Source: Staphylococcus epidermidis (GTDB lineage Bacteria; Bacillota; Bacilli; Staphylococcales; Staphylococcaceae). Taken from it: DNA of 64,000 bases. Under the pieces are notes generated by a model. The model had not been told where the DNA came from, searched no databases, and saw nothing but the letters and a program-made list of their open reading frames with translations. Made by a program: the position numbers and the translations under genes. Location: NCBI RefSeq assembly GCF_006742205.1, contig NZ_AP019721.1, positions 992,001 through 1,056,000 of the forward strand. Direction: 5' to 3'. Of the stretch, positions 46,866-58,499 are shown in pieces; the first letter of the stretch is position 1, and every line of letters begins with the position of its first letter.

Positions 46866-48350
46866 ATGCGTGTAGCAATAATAGGTATGGGAACAGCTGG
46901 TGTAAGTGTGTTACGCCAACTCGTTAAACATGAAAACTTTTCTCAATTAAAAGTAGATGTATATGACGATGATAGAAATATGGGCCAAGGTGTTCCATTT
47001 CAAAATGATAGTAGCGAACTACTTATTAACATGCCATCAAAATCCATGAGCTTAAATCTTGATGATGATCAAGAGTTTTGGAAGTGGTATCAAAATCAGA
47101 CGGAATTTAATTTTAGTAATCCTCAATATTTGCCTAGATTTGTATTTGGTCATTATATGAAGTCTTATTTATCTTATTATAATGACCAATTTGATAATTT
47201 AACTATTATCAATGATAAAGTACAAGAAATTTTTACACAATCCGATGTTGATGACACAGATTTAAAATATCATGTATGTACATGTGATGATGAAAAAGAA
47301 TGGCGTGAATACGATTATTTATTTTTAACTTTTGGAACTTTTAGTTACCATGACCCTTATGATTTGAAGGGAACTAAAGGCTATATACAAACGCCGTATC
47401 CTACATATCATACACTTGATAATGTTAAAGATTCAGATCGAATCGTGATTATTGGAACAGGGTTGGCTAGTTTAGATGCTGTGAGATATGTAGCTGCACA
47501 TCATCCATCTTTACCCATTACTATGACAAGTCGTTCTGCAGCATTGCCAAGTGTTAGAGGGAAAATGACTAAAATTCAGTTTACGCATTTAACTAAATCA
47601 CGATTTAATGGAATTATGAAAAATCACTTTGGTAATGTACCATTAGAAAAAGTAGTTTCATTATTTTTAAAAGAATGTGAAGATTATGGAATAGATTTTA
47701 AAAAACTTATTTATCGTAGAACTGGAAACCATGTCAAAGACTTGGAGTATGATTTAAATCATGAAGAAGAAATGGGGATATTCCAAAGTATCATTGAACA
47801 TTTAAAAGAAAATTTAAACTGGATTTGGAATAGTTTGAGCGTTAAAGATCAAGAAACTTTTAATCGTAAATACACTAAAATTATTCAGTTAAATTCTAAT
47901 CCAATGCCTCCTAGAACAGCTCGTTTACTTATCAAGTTAATACAGAATAATGAACTTGTCATTAAAAAAGGGCTAGAAGACATAGTCCATAAAAATAATC
48001 AATTTATGTTGAAGTATAACGACACTACGCAAAATTATGAGTTGTTTGACATCGTTATTAATGCAACGGGCTCTAAAACACATCTTTCTCAATTAGATGA
48101 GGATGATCAATTAATTTTAAACTTAGAAAATAGACAAATTGTTCAACGTCATCCTATGGGTGGCATTCAAATTATCCCAGAAACAAATCAAGTCATAAGC
48201 CCCAGATATGGAACCTTAAAAAATGTGATTGCAATTGGACAAATGACCAACGGTGTCAATAAACTTAGAAATGGCGTAAAGATGATTGTTAATCAAGTTG
48301 TTGATACAGTATCTCAATTATATATAACACAGGAAAATAGAAATAAGTAA
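46866..48350 (+). CDS. FAD/NAD(P)-binding oxidoreductase-like protein
   Basis: A 494-residue protein with the N-terminal dinucleotide fold VAIIGMGTAGVSVLRQL and a second nucleotide-binding motif VIIGTGLASLDAVRY at about 195-210, plus ATGSKTHL near the C-terminus. It fits the FAD-NAD(P)-binding (NAD_binding_9) group of unknown substrate. The ATG at 46866 follows AAGGATGATT; an ATG nine bases earlier overlaps that site. Confidence 0.75.
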   Translation: MRVAIIGMGTAGVSVLRQLVKHENFSQLKVDVYDDDRNMGQGVPFQNDSSELLINMPSKSMSLNLDDDQEFWKWYQNQTEFNFSNPQYLPRFVFGHYMKSYLSYYNDQFDNLTIINDKVQEIFTQSDVDDTDLKYHVCTCDDEKEWREYDYLFLTFGTFSYHDPYDLKGTKGYIQTPYPTYHTLDNVKDSDRIVIIGTGLASLDAVRYVAAHHPSLPITMTSRSAALPSVRGKMTKIQFTHLTKSRFNGIMKNHFGNVPLEKVVSLFLKECEDYGIDFKKLIYRRTGNHVKDLEYDLNHEEEMGIFQSIIEHLKENLNWIWNSLSVKDQETFNRKYTKIIQLNSNPMPPRTARLLIKLIQNNELVIKKGLEDIVHKNNQFMLKYNDTTQNYELFDIVINATGSKTHLSQLDEDDQLILNLENRQIVQRHPMGGIQIIPETNQVISPRYGTLKNVIAIGQMTNGVNKLRNGVKMIVNQVVDTVSQLYITQENRNK

Positions 48351-48502
48351 TATGCATTAAGCGTGTTTGTGAGTTTAATATATTCTCATAAAATCTTTTA
48401 ATAAAGTAAGCTATAAAATTGTATTTTAAATTTAAATATAGTAAGATTTACAATGTAGTGAAGAACTACTGGACTCAATTAATCATAACAATTTCATATA
48501 TT

Positions 48503-48776
48503 TCTTTCGGGGCAGGGTGAAATTCCCAACCGGCAGTAAATTGAGCCTGCGACCCACTAATATTGTTTTTGATGTTAGTGGCTGATCTAGTGTGAATCTA
48601 GAGCCGACAGTTAGAGTCTGGATGGGAGAAAGAATTTGAATTATCGACTTACACAAATTCGTGTAGTTATGATAAGCGTATTGTATACTTATGTGCAATT
48701 TTTAGTATGCTAATAGGCTTATTTAAAGATATAGATATCTCCTTATGCCTACAATATAGGTATAAGGTTTTTTTTG
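48503..48776 (+). promoter_or_regulatory. FMN riboswitch (RFN element) upstream of rib operon
   Basis: The aptamer spans about 48505-48640 with the conserved blocks GGGGCAGGGTGAAATTCCC, ACCGGCAGTA, AGCCTGCGACCC, TGGCTGATCTAGTGTGA and GAGCCGACAGTTAGAGTCTG-GATGGGAGAAAG. The terminator CCTTATGCCTA / TAGGTATAAGG with T8 lies at 48742-48776. Excess FMN is expected to switch the ribDEBAH operon off. Confidence 0.96.
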
Positions 48777-48786
48777 AGGTGATCAA

Positions 48787-49830
48787 TTGAGTAGATTTAT
48801 GGATGATGCTATTCAACTAGCAAAAATGGTAAATGGACAAACAGGTGTTAATCCACCAGTAGGATCCGTTGTTGTTAAAAACGGTAGGATTGTAGGTTTA
48901 GGTGCACATTTAAAAAAGGGAGATAAACATGCCGAAGTACAAGCTATTGAAATGGCAGGTTTAAATACCCAAGGTGCTACCATATACGTTTCATTAGAAC
49001 CTTGCACACACCATGGTTCAACACCACCTTGTGTGCATAAAATCATTGAAGCGGGCATATCTAAGGTCATCTATGCTGTTAAAGATACTACTTTAGTAAG
49101 TAAGGGTGACGAGATTCTGAGAGAAGCTGGTATAGAGGTTGAATTTCAATATAATGAAAATGCAGCTGCATTATACCGTGACTTTTTTACTGCTAAAAGA
49201 AACGAAGTTCCAGAAGTAACTGTAAAGGTCTCATCTAGTCTAGATGGTAAACAAGCAACAGACTTTAATGAAAGTAAGTGGATAACAAACAAAGAAGTTA
49301 AAGAAGATGTTTATCAATTAAGACATGAGCATGATGCAGTTATTACTGGGCGTAGAACCATTGAAGCAGACAATCCATTGTATACAACCAGGGTTCCTGA
49401 TGGAAAGCATCCGATTCGAGTTATTCTTTCTAAGAAAGGTCAACTCGATTTTAATCAACAAATATTTAAAGATACTGCATCGGAGATATGGATTTACACT
49501 GAAAATGAAAAATTAAAAACAAATAAAAGTTTTATTAAAATAATAAGTATTAGTAATTGTGATACAACGACAATATTACAAGACTTATATCAAAGAGGTA
49601 TTGGGAAACTGCTAGTCGAGGCAGGCCCAAATATTACATCTCAATTTCTCCAATCCAAACATCTAAATGAACTCATTTTATATATAGCCCCGAAATTAAT
49701 TGGTGGTTCTGGCAAACATCAATTTTATAAGACTGACGAGGTCATTGATTTGCCTGAAGCAACTCAATTTGAAATTGTTGATTCCAAGTTAATTAATCAA
49801 AATTTAAAATTGAAATTACGAAAGAAGTGA
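48787..49830 (+). CDS. ribD: Bifunctional riboflavin deaminase/reductase RibD
   Basis: Performs pyrimidine deamination and side-chain reduction in riboflavin synthesis, 347 residues. The deaminase domain has the zinc motif H48-A-E50 and C73/C82 in EPCTHHGSTPPC. The reductase domain (about 145-345) has VTVKVSSSLDGKQA and VEAGPNITSQFL. The likely start is TTG at 48787, directly preceded by the strong ribosome site GAGGTGATC. First gene of the operon. Confidence 0.95.
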   Translation: MSRFMDDAIQLAKMVNGQTGVNPPVGSVVVKNGRIVGLGAHLKKGDKHAEVQAIEMAGLNTQGATIYVSLEPCTHHGSTPPCVHKIIEAGISKVIYAVKDTTLVSKGDEILREAGIEVEFQYNENAAALYRDFFTAKRNEVPEVTVKVSSSLDGKQATDFNESKWITNKEVKEDVYQLRHEHDAVITGRRTIEADNPLYTTRVPDGKHPIRVILSKKGQLDFNQQIFKDTASEIWIYTENEKLKTNKSFIKIISISNCDTTTILQDLYQRGIGKLLVEAGPNITSQFLQSKHLNELILYIAPKLIGGSGKHQFYKTDEVIDLPEATQFEIVDSKLINQNLKLKLRKK

Positions 49831-49836
49831 ATGTCT

Positions 49837-50469
49837 ATGTTTACAGGTATCATTGAAGAAATAGGTACTGTACAACAAGTTCGCTCTGAGCAATCAGTAA
49901 GAACGCTTGAAATTAAAGCACAAAACATTTTAGTTGATATGCATATTGGTGATTCAATAAGTGTTAACGGTGCATGTTTAACTGTGATAGATTTCACTGA
50001 CTCAAGTTTTTCAGTTCAAGTCATCAAAGGGACTGAAAACAAAACATATCTTGGAAGTGTTCAACGTAATACAGAAGTTAATCTCGAAAGAGCCATGAGT
50101 GGAAGTGGGAGATTTGGTGGACATTTCGTGTTAGGTCATGTTGATGAGCTTGGAACAATTTCTAAAATCAATGAAACTGCTAACTCAAAAATTATTTCTA
50201 TTAAAACAACTAAAAATATTTTGAATCAAATGGTAAAGCAAGGTTCTATAACTGTAGACGGAGTTAGTCTTACTGTATTTGATTTACATGATTATACTTT
50301 TGATATACATCTTATACCAGAAACACGTCGATCTACTATTCTTTCATCTAAAAAAGTGGGCGACAAAGTGCACTTGGAGTCTGACGTACTATTTAAATAT
50401 GTTGAAAACATCATGAATCAAAATCAATCGCAGTTAACAGAAGAAAAGCTTAGAGCATTTGGTTTTTAG
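49837..50469 (+). CDS. ribE: Riboflavin synthase alpha chain RibE
   Basis: Dismutates 6,7-dimethyl-8-ribityllumazine to riboflavin, 210 residues. Two lumazine-binding barrels can be seen: the first begins MFTGIIEEIGTV and contains SVNGACLTV, the second contains GGHFVLGHVD and TVDGVSLTV. The ATG at 49837 matches the family start; an ATG two codons earlier also exists. It follows ribD by 6 bases. Confidence 0.95.
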   Translation: MFTGIIEEIGTVQQVRSEQSVRTLEIKAQNILVDMHIGDSISVNGACLTVIDFTDSSFSVQVIKGTENKTYLGSVQRNTEVNLERAMSGSGRFGGHFVLGHVDELGTISKINETANSKIISIKTTKNILNQMVKQGSITVDGVSLTVFDLHDYTFDIHLIPETRRSTILSSKKVGDKVHLESDVLFKYVENIMNQNQSQLTEEKLRAFGF

Positions 50470-50481
50470 GAGGAATATCAC

Positions 50482-51663
50482 ATGCAATTCGATACAATTG
50501 AGTTGGCTATAGAGGCTTTAAGAAATGGAGAGAGCATTATTGTAGTTGACGATGAAGATAGAGAAAATGAAGGAGATCTTGTAGCTGTTACGGAATGGAT
50601 GGATGATAATACCATTAATTTTATGGCTAAAGAGGGTCGTGGTCTGATTTGTGCACCAATTGATAAATCTATAGCTGAAAGATTAAAACTACAATCTATG
50701 GAGCAAAATAACACTGATATTTATGGCACACATTTTACTGTAAGCATTGATCATTATAAAACTACTACAGGAATCAGTGCACATGAACGTACACAAACGG
50801 CTAGAGCACTCATAGATGAAAATACTAATCCTGAAGATTTTCATCGTCCGGGGCACTTATTTCCACTTATAGCAAAAGAGAATGGTGTGTTAACACGTAA
50901 TGGTCATACTGAAGCTGCCGTAGATTTGGCACGGTTAACAGGAGCACAACCAGCTGGAGTAATCTGCGAAATTATGAATGATGATGGGACAATGGCTAAG
51001 GGTGAAGATCTCCAGTCATTTAAAGAACGCCACCATTTAAAAATGATTACTATAAAAAGTTTGGTTGCTTTTCGTAAGGCTGTTGAACTTAATGTTAATC
51101 TTAAGGCAAAGGTCAAGATGCCAACTGATTTTGGTCATTTTGATATGTATGGATTTACAACGGATTATAGCGATGAAGAAATCGTAGCTATTGTTAAAGG
51201 AGATTTAAAAAGCAATCCTAATGTACGTATGCATTCTGCTTGTCTGACTGGGGATATTTTTCATAGTCAAAGATGTGATTGCGGGGCACAACTTGAAGCG
51301 TCAATGAAATATATTGACGAACATGGTGGAATGATTATTTATTTACCTCAAGAAGGTAGAGGAATAGGGTTAATTAATAAGTTGCGCGCATATGAGTTGA
51401 TAGAAAAAGGTTATGATACAGTTACTGCAAATCTTGCTCTTGGTTTTGATGAGGATTTGAGAGATTATCATGTTGCAGCTGAAATATTAAAGTATTTTGA
51501 TATAAGTGAAATTAACTTGCTCAGCAATAATCCTAAAAAATTTGAAGGTTTAGAAGATTACGGCATTGAGATCGTAGATAGAATTGAACTTATCGTTCCA
51601 GAAACACAATATAACCATAGTTATATGGAAACTAAAAAAAATAAAATGGGACATTTAATATAG
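50482..51663 (+). CDS. ribBA: Bifunctional DHBP synthase / GTP cyclohydrolase II RibBA
   Basis: A 393-residue fusion. The N-terminal half makes 3,4-dihydroxy-2-butanone 4-phosphate (VVDDEDRENEGDL near 21-33, RPGHLFPL). The C-terminal half opens GTP, with zinc cysteines in HSACLTGDIFHSQRCDCG and the motif PQEGRGIGL. Ribosome site GGAGGAATATC. Third gene of the operon. Confidence 0.96.
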   Translation: MQFDTIELAIEALRNGESIIVVDDEDRENEGDLVAVTEWMDDNTINFMAKEGRGLICAPIDKSIAERLKLQSMEQNNTDIYGTHFTVSIDHYKTTTGISAHERTQTARALIDENTNPEDFHRPGHLFPLIAKENGVLTRNGHTEAAVDLARLTGAQPAGVICEIMNDDGTMAKGEDLQSFKERHHLKMITIKSLVAFRKAVELNVNLKAKVKMPTDFGHFDMYGFTTDYSDEEIVAIVKGDLKSNPNVRMHSACLTGDIFHSQRCDCGAQLEASMKYIDEHGGMIIYLPQEGRGIGLINKLRAYELIEKGYDTVTANLALGFDEDLRDYHVAAEILKYFDISEINLLSNNPKKFEGLEDYGIEIVDRIELIVPETQYNHSYMETKKNKMGHLI

Positions 51664-51675
51664 GAGGGCTCGAAA

Positions 51676-52137
51676 ATGAATTTTGAAGGTAAATTAGTTG
51701 GTAAGGATTTAAAAATTGCGATTGTTGTTAGTAGATTTAATGATTTTATTACTACACGTCTACTTGAAGGGGCTAAAGATACACTTATTCGTCATGAAGT
51801 AGAAGATACAAATATTGATGTAGCTTATGTGCCTGGCGCATTCGAAATTCCACTCGTTGCAAAAAAATTAGCTCAAAAAGGTGAATATGATGCTGTGATT
51901 ACATTAGGATGTGTGATTAGAGGCGCAACTTCACATTATGACTATGTATGTAATGAAGTAGCTAAAGGTGTTTCTAAAGCAAACGACATTTCAGATACTC
52001 CGGTGATTTTTGGAGTTCTAACAACTGAAAGTATTGAACAAGCAGTTGAAAGAGCTGGTACTAAAGCTGGAAATAAAGGTTCAGAAGCAGCAGTTAGTGC
52101 AATCGAAATGGCTAATCTAATTAAGCAAATCAATTAA
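51676..52137 (+). CDS. ribH: 6,7-dimethyl-8-ribityllumazine synthase RibH
   Basis: Condenses the two riboflavin precursors, 153 residues, forming large assemblies. Motifs are [43 protein letters not shown] and [12 protein letters not shown]. Last gene of ribDEBAH, followed directly by an IS1182-like remnant. Confidence 0.96.
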   Translation: MNFEGKLVGKDLKIAIVVSRFNDFITTRLLEGAKDTLIRHEVEDTNIDVAYVPGAFEIPLVAKKLAQKGEYDAVITLGCVIRGATSHYDYVCNEVAKGVSKANDISDTPVIFGVLTTESIEQAVERAGTKAGNKGSEAAVSAIEMANLIKQIN

Positions 52138-52145
52138 AAAATAAA

Positions 52146-52392
52146 GAAGCTGGGACAAAAAGGTTCAAGATAAGTAAAAAAAGACAATTTCTATTGAAAT
52201 AATATAGAAATTGTCTTTTTTATAATTTTTTTGATTATTTTCAGCTCGTTGAGCTGTTACTTTTCTTATATTAAGCCACGATGATGTCTGAATTCATCGA
52301 ATTCAGTATCGGGAATTGTTTCTACAATATCATTTACATGTCGTGAAAACTCATTTACTGGCTATTATGCTAGGGAATTATGTCCCAGCCTC
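52146..52392 (-). mobile_element. Short IS1182/IS1272-like remnant (247 bp)
   Basis: Ends are GAAGCTGGGACA at the left and TGTCCCAGCCTC at the right. On the minus strand the text SRHVNDIVETIPD...FRHHRGLI-stop matches the transposase fragment at 39274-39429, and the hairpin AGACAATTTCTAT / ATAGAAATTGTCTT is shared. Compared with the 545-bp copy, an inner segment including the transposase start is missing. It lies exactly between ribH and the proline dehydrogenase gene and may serve both as a terminator. Confidence 0.7.
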
Positions 52393-52393
52393 T

Positions 52394-53395
52394 TTATTTT
52401 TTATGTCTTTTAATGCCAAGAATAAGAGACGTCAATAAAGTTGCAAATATACCTATACCCAAGGTTGCCTTTTTTAAGATTTTGGGTTTAGTAAATTCTT
52501 TTATAGCTAATGACAAGTTTTGAGGCCGTTCTGCTAGTCTTCTCATAAAGTACGCAAACCAATCATTACCGTATGGTACATAAACTGTAAAAAAATAACC
52601 TTCATTAGCTATTTTTTGTGATAATTCCGTGCGGAAACCGTACAACATTTGAAATTCCATTTTATCTTTGCTGATATGATTTTCTTTCATAAATTGTTTG
52701 ACTTGGTTGATTATTTCATTGTCATGGGTAGCCACCGATGTAAAGTTCTTTGAATTTAGTAGTCGTTTTTTAATAATTCTAATATAATTTGCGTCAATTT
52801 CTTCTTTTGATTGAAAAGCGATTGACGCATCTTCCTTATAAGCACCTTTCACAAGTCTCAAACGTAATTCAGGATATTTATCAATTATATCATCGGCTTC
52901 ATACAGATAGGCTTGAACGACTGTACCCACATTTTTAAATTCACCTTTCAATCTCTCAATAATATGTTGAATTTTAGAAAGACTATCGTACTTCTCTGTA
53001 TCAATATTAATATGCATCTTCCCATTCTTATCAGCTTTAAGTAAAATTTCTCTCATGTTTTCATAAGCAAGATTTAAATCAAACTCACTTCCAAGTTGAC
53101 TTATCTTGACTGACATATGTGCCTTTACATTATTGTTATATATTGCATCGATAATTTCTAAAATCTCTTCTTTAGCTTTAATGCTTTCTTCTCTAGTATT
53201 AACAAATTCACCCAATGAGTCGACAGTAACTGAAATATTATAATCATTTAAATATTGTATAGTCTCAATTAATTGATGAATCGTATTTCCTGCGACTACA
53301 CGATTTGCTCCCATTTGAGGTCCCATCTTTTTAGCTATTTTATTAAGATATGTATGATTAGATAACGCAATGAAAAAATCTTTAAATAATGACAT
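52394..53395 (-). CDS. Proline dehydrogenase (PutB/FadM type)
   Basis: FAD enzyme oxidising L-proline to pyrroline-5-carboxylate, 333 residues in a (beta/alpha)8 barrel. Recognisable are VDSLGEFVN, the KISQLG strand, LRLRLVKGAYKE and a late arginine pair in FMRRLAERP that binds the substrate. A hydrophobic C-terminal helix (about 307-327) could attach it to the membrane. The ATG at 53395 follows AACGGAGGTATTG; upstream in-frame codons add 17 unlike residues. Confidence 0.88.
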   Translation of the reverse strand: MSLFKDFFIALSNHTYLNKIAKKMGPQMGANRVVAGNTIHQLIETIQYLNDYNISVTVDSLGEFVNTREESIKAKEEILEIIDAIYNNNVKAHMSVKISQLGSEFDLNLAYENMREILLKADKNGKMHINIDTEKYDSLSKIQHIIERLKGEFKNVGTVVQAYLYEADDIIDKYPELRLRLVKGAYKEDASIAFQSKEEIDANYIRIIKKRLLNSKNFTSVATHDNEIINQVKQFMKENHISKDKMEFQMLYGFRTELSQKIANEGYFFTVYVPYGNDWFAYFMRRLAERPQNLSLAIKEFTKPKILKKATLGIGIFATLLTSLILGIKRHKK

Positions 53396-53637
53396 ATGCA
53401 ATACCTCCGTTATACTAGAGTATGATATTTTTAAATAGTGTATCATGAAAATTAAGTTTAAGAAAGCGTTTACATAAAGAGTTTGAACACTTAAAGAGTA
53501 TTTTTACTTTTAGATGTATTTGAAGAGTTAAAGAAAATATTTAAATATCTATCAAATTTCACTTAAAATAGCATTCAATATGTTTGGTTTGCTATAATTA
53601 TATTAATAAAGAACATATAAAAAGGGGCAATTAGAAA

Positions 53638-54465
53638 ATGTGGAAGTGGGAAACAGAAAATGACGCAAAAGGCGTTGTTGTCATTGCTCATAATATTTTA
53701 GAACATACAGGTAGATATGCATATGTTATCACGATGTTAAGACGAAATGGTTATCACGTTATCATGGGCGATTTACCGGGACAAGGGCAAACTTCACGAG
53801 CTCAAAAGGGACAAATAGATGATTTTAATACGTATCATGAAAATATATTAGAGTGGATAAAAATAGCTAATGAATATAAAATTCCAACATTTGTTTTAGG
53901 TGTGGGACTAGGTGGTCTCATCATTTTAAATCTGCTTGAGAAAACAGAATTACCTATTGAGGGTATCTTGTTATTTTCACCTATGTTAGAACTAAAGAGA
54001 GACTATAAAGGGCGCAAAAATAAATTGATTTCTAATGTTGGTAAAATTTCTAAAGATACTAGATTTAAAGTTGGTATAACTCCTCAAGATTTAACACGTA
54101 ATGATGAAATTATTGAAGAAACAGCAAATGATGGACTAATGCTTAAAAAGGTAACATATAGTTGGTATAACCTTATAAATGAAAAGATGAAAGAAACAAT
54201 GGATCATATCAGAGATATTAAACCTATTTCAGCATTGATAATGTATGGTACCAATGATAAAATTTTAGAAACTCAATCTATTAATGAAATGAAAGATAAA
54301 TTAAAGTCGAAAGAGATGTACTTTAAAGTTTGGGATGGATTATATCATGAAATACATAATGAACCTGAACGCGATTTGGTGATGAGATATGTTCTATCAT
54401 TTTTGAATAATAGTGTAAATACTATGGGTTTTATAGTAAATGAAGAGGAAATTGAAGACATTTAA
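53638..54465 (+). CDS. Monoacylglycerol-lipase-like alpha/beta-hydrolase fold, nucleophile serine absent
   Basis: A 275-residue protein of the serine-aminopeptidase (Hydrolase_4) group. The family text is clear: HNILEHTGRYAYVI, GDLPGQGQT and the late histidine in YHEIHNEPER. The nucleophile elbow reads GVGLGG (G88-G92), where the family has GHSMGG, so glycine stands at the serine position. The acid in YGTNDKI remains. Either it is a non-catalytic binding protein or it uses another nucleophile. Monocistronic with its own terminator. Confidence 0.75.
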   Translation: MWKWETENDAKGVVVIAHNILEHTGRYAYVITMLRRNGYHVIMGDLPGQGQTSRAQKGQIDDFNTYHENILEWIKIANEYKIPTFVLGVGLGGLIILNLLEKTELPIEGILLFSPMLELKRDYKGRKNKLISNVGKISKDTRFKVGITPQDLTRNDEIIEETANDGLMLKKVTYSWYNLINEKMKETMDHIRDIKPISALIMYGTNDKILETQSINEMKDKLKSKEMYFKVWDGLYHEIHNEPERDLVMRYVLSFLNNSVNTMGFIVNEEEIEDI

Positions 54466-54550
54466 GTGAGCGAAAGAAAAATGATATCAATTCGTATACA
54501 ATTCTATAATGTGAATAAGAAACTCGGTTTTATACTGGGACTATAGTAAT

Positions 54551-54597
54551 GAGTCCGTACATCTTAAACTTGTACGGGCTCTTATAATTTTTAAGAA
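54551..54597 (+). terminator. Terminator after hydrolase-fold gene
   Basis: GAGTCCGTACA / TGTACGGGCTC stem followed by TTATAATTTTT. Confidence 0.85.
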
Positions 54598-54954
54598 TAT
54601 ATTTAGTTTGGTTTAATAAAAAATATATTTAACAATTTGTATAGAAAGTTTTGTCAAAATTATTGCGTTTTAAATGTAGAATTGATATATTTTGCTTATA
54701 TAATTAATTTAATTTTAATATGTATTAACGCTAAGTTTTTGGGTTAGAATTTGAGTTGCACTAGATGTAAGATTTTTTTAAATCTCATTTTTAAATCTTT
54801 TTACGGATAAAGTTGATTTTAAGTAGCTCAATTATTGAAATAAAAGGGTATAATTCTAAAGTTTAATAACTTGACTATTTGTAAAATTAAATTTGGGGGA
54901 AATGGTTAAGTTAGTTTATAGAATTCACAATTTTTTATTTGGGAGATGTTAATT
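54598..54954. other. Long leader/promoter region of rot
   Basis: About 350 AT-rich bases with no ORF. The right end holds TTTGGGGGAAATGG and GGGAGATG; in S. aureus such a leader of rot mRNA is bound by RNAIII. No base-pairing was tested here. Confidence 0.45.
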
Positions 54955-55356
54955 TTGGCTAATAGTGAAAAGAACAGGGTTTATGGTATTTTACAATTAG
55001 AGACATTATTCAAAGAGATTGATTCAATTTTTAATACAATCAAAGAAGAATATGGAATGTCTAAAGAGGAAATTTTGATTTTACTTACACTTTTGGAAAA
55101 AGGCTCAATGACTTTAAAGGAAATGGATAAATATGTTCATATTAAACCGTATAAACGTACACGTACTTATAATAATTTAGTTAATCTTGAGTGGATTTAC
55201 AAAGAAAGACCTCAAGATGATGAACGTACAGTTATTATTCATTTTAATGACAAGCAAAATTCTAAAAAAGAAGATTTGTTAAAGTTTATTGATGACTCAA
55301 TTAAAATCAAGTCTGAACCAATGCAATCTAGTTTACAATCTATTTTAGCAGTTTAA
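54955..55356 (+). CDS. rot: SarA-family regulator Rot
   Basis: Winged-helix regulator of 133 residues from TTG 54955, equal to the S. aureus Rot length. Diagnostic text is [44 protein letters not shown] and [14 protein letters not shown]. In S. aureus Rot represses toxins and activates surface proteins and is itself blocked by RNAIII. An ATG nine bases upstream overlaps the GGGAGA ribosome site, so TTG is preferred. Confidence 0.9.
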   Translation: MANSEKNRVYGILQLETLFKEIDSIFNTIKEEYGMSKEEILILLTLLEKGSMTLKEMDKYVHIKPYKRTRTYNNLVNLEWIYKERPQDDERTVIIHFNDKQNSKKEDLLKFIDDSIKIKSEPMQSSLQSILAV

Positions 55357-55525
55357 TTTAACGTGCTTTAAATCTTTAACTGAACAAATTATTTTATTTG
55401 AATCATGGGTATAATTATGAGAATTAGTTGTTGAACTATATTAAAGAGTGTTTTCAAAATTATGAGGATCAGTAAAATTAATAGCACTTAAAAGTAAGGT
55501 ATACTTCGTGATGAAATTTATAATT

Positions 55526-55572
55526 AAAAAAGAACCTGGGACAAAATGTTTGCTTGTCTCAGGTTCTTTTTA
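55526..55572. terminator. Bidirectional terminator between rot and mnmM
   Basis: AAAAAGAACCTGGGACAA / TTGTCTCAGGTTCTTTTT hairpin between convergent genes. Confidence 0.85.
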
Positions 55573-55592
55573 CGTGCACGTGTATAAATTTT

Positions 55593-57106
<1,514 letters not shown>

Positions 57107-57212
57107 AATACATTTTCCTTTCTATTTAGGTTCTAAGTACAGATTTTAACATATTTTAGTGTTATAGTGTCTATTGTAGATTGAGAAAAATATAAAGAGA
57201 GGGACTCATGAT

Positions 57213-58427
57213 ATGAATATACCTAAATCAGTATGGTGGCTAGTTATAGGTATGGCACTTAATATAACCGGCGCCAGTTTTTTGTGGCCTTTAAATACAA
57301 TTTTCATGAAGGAAGAACTTCATAAGAGTTTAACAATTGCAGGTATCGTTTTGATGATTAATTCATTTGGAATGGTTGTAGGTAATTTGTTAGGTGGTTC
57401 TTTGTTTGATAAACTTGGTGGTTACAAAACGATTTTAATAGGTACATTTACGTGTTTATGTAGTACCACATTACTCAACTTGTTTCATGGCTGGCCATGG
57501 TATGCAATTTGGTTAGTACTACTTGGATTTGGTGGCGGAATGATAGTTCCTGCTATTTATGCGATGGCAGGTGCCGTTTGGCCTAATGGAGGAAGACAAA
57601 CTTTTAATGCTATCTACTTAGCACAAAATATAGGGGTTGCTTTAGGCGCGGCATTAGGAGGTTTTGTGGCTGAATTTAGTTTCAATTATATTTTTATGGC
57701 AAACCTCATTATGTATGTACTTTTTGCCATCGTGGCGATTACACAGTTCAATTTAGAGATTAATGCTAAATTTAAACCACAAGATTCGATAGATTTAAAA
57801 AGCAAAGAAAATAAAAAACGATTTACTGCTATGATGCTAGTATGTGCAATGTTTGCAATTTGTTGGATTGCATATATTCAATGGGAAACAACGATAGCTT
57901 CATTCACACAATCAATTAATATTTCAATGTCTCAATATAGTGTATTATGGACAATCAATGGAATTATGATTTTAGTAGCTCAACCTTTAATAAGACCAAT
58001 TATTATCTTATTAAAAGGTAATTTAAAACATCAAATGTTTGTAGGTATTTTAATTTTTATGAGTTCTTTCCTAGTGACGAGTTTTGCAAATCACTTTGCT
58101 ATATTTGTAGTTGGCATGGTCATTTTAACTTTTGGAGAAATGTTTGTTTGGCCTGCAGTACCAACTATAGCAAATCAACTTGCACCAGTTGGAAAGCAAG
58201 GGCAATACCAAGGATTTGTTAATTCAGCATCTACAGTGGGTAAAGCATTTGGACCATTTATTGGGGGTATACTTGTAGATACATTTAATATGAGTATGAT
58301 GTTTATTGGGATGATTATATTATTAAGTTTTGCACTGTTATTTTTAAGTTTCTATGATAAAGTGTTACCCAAGAATTTTAAAAATCAACATCAATCAAGA
58401 AGACGACGAAATCAGAATGGTATTTAA
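57213..58427 (+). CDS. MFS transporter (12-helix, DHA1-like)
   Basis: A 404-residue permease with twelve predicted helices. The loop-2/3 motif GGSLFDKLGGYKTILIG is present, and helix 5 has the glycine-rich QNIGVALGAALGGFVA. It resembles the YttB-type drug or metabolite exporters of Bacillaceae. It is divergent from mnmL and precedes the leuS T-box. The substrate cannot be predicted. The C-terminus ends in a basic Arg/Asn tail. Confidence 0.8.
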   Translation: MNIPKSVWWLVIGMALNITGASFLWPLNTIFMKEELHKSLTIAGIVLMINSFGMVVGNLLGGSLFDKLGGYKTILIGTFTCLCSTTLLNLFHGWPWYAIWLVLLGFGGGMIVPAIYAMAGAVWPNGGRQTFNAIYLAQNIGVALGAALGGFVAEFSFNYIFMANLIMYVLFAIVAITQFNLEINAKFKPQDSIDLKSKENKKRFTAMMLVCAMFAICWIAYIQWETTIASFTQSINISMSQYSVLWTINGIMILVAQPLIRPIIILLKGNLKHQMFVGILIFMSSFLVTSFANHFAIFVVGMVILTFGEMFVWPAVPTIANQLAPVGKQGQYQGFVNSASTVGKAFGPFIGGILVDTFNMSMMFIGMIILLSFALLFLSFYDKVLPKNFKNQHQSRRRRNQNGI

Positions 58428-58499
58428 TTAAAGTAATGATATTTAATTAACTACTTGCATTCATTGACCATATACAATAATATTAAACACGTATAGTAT

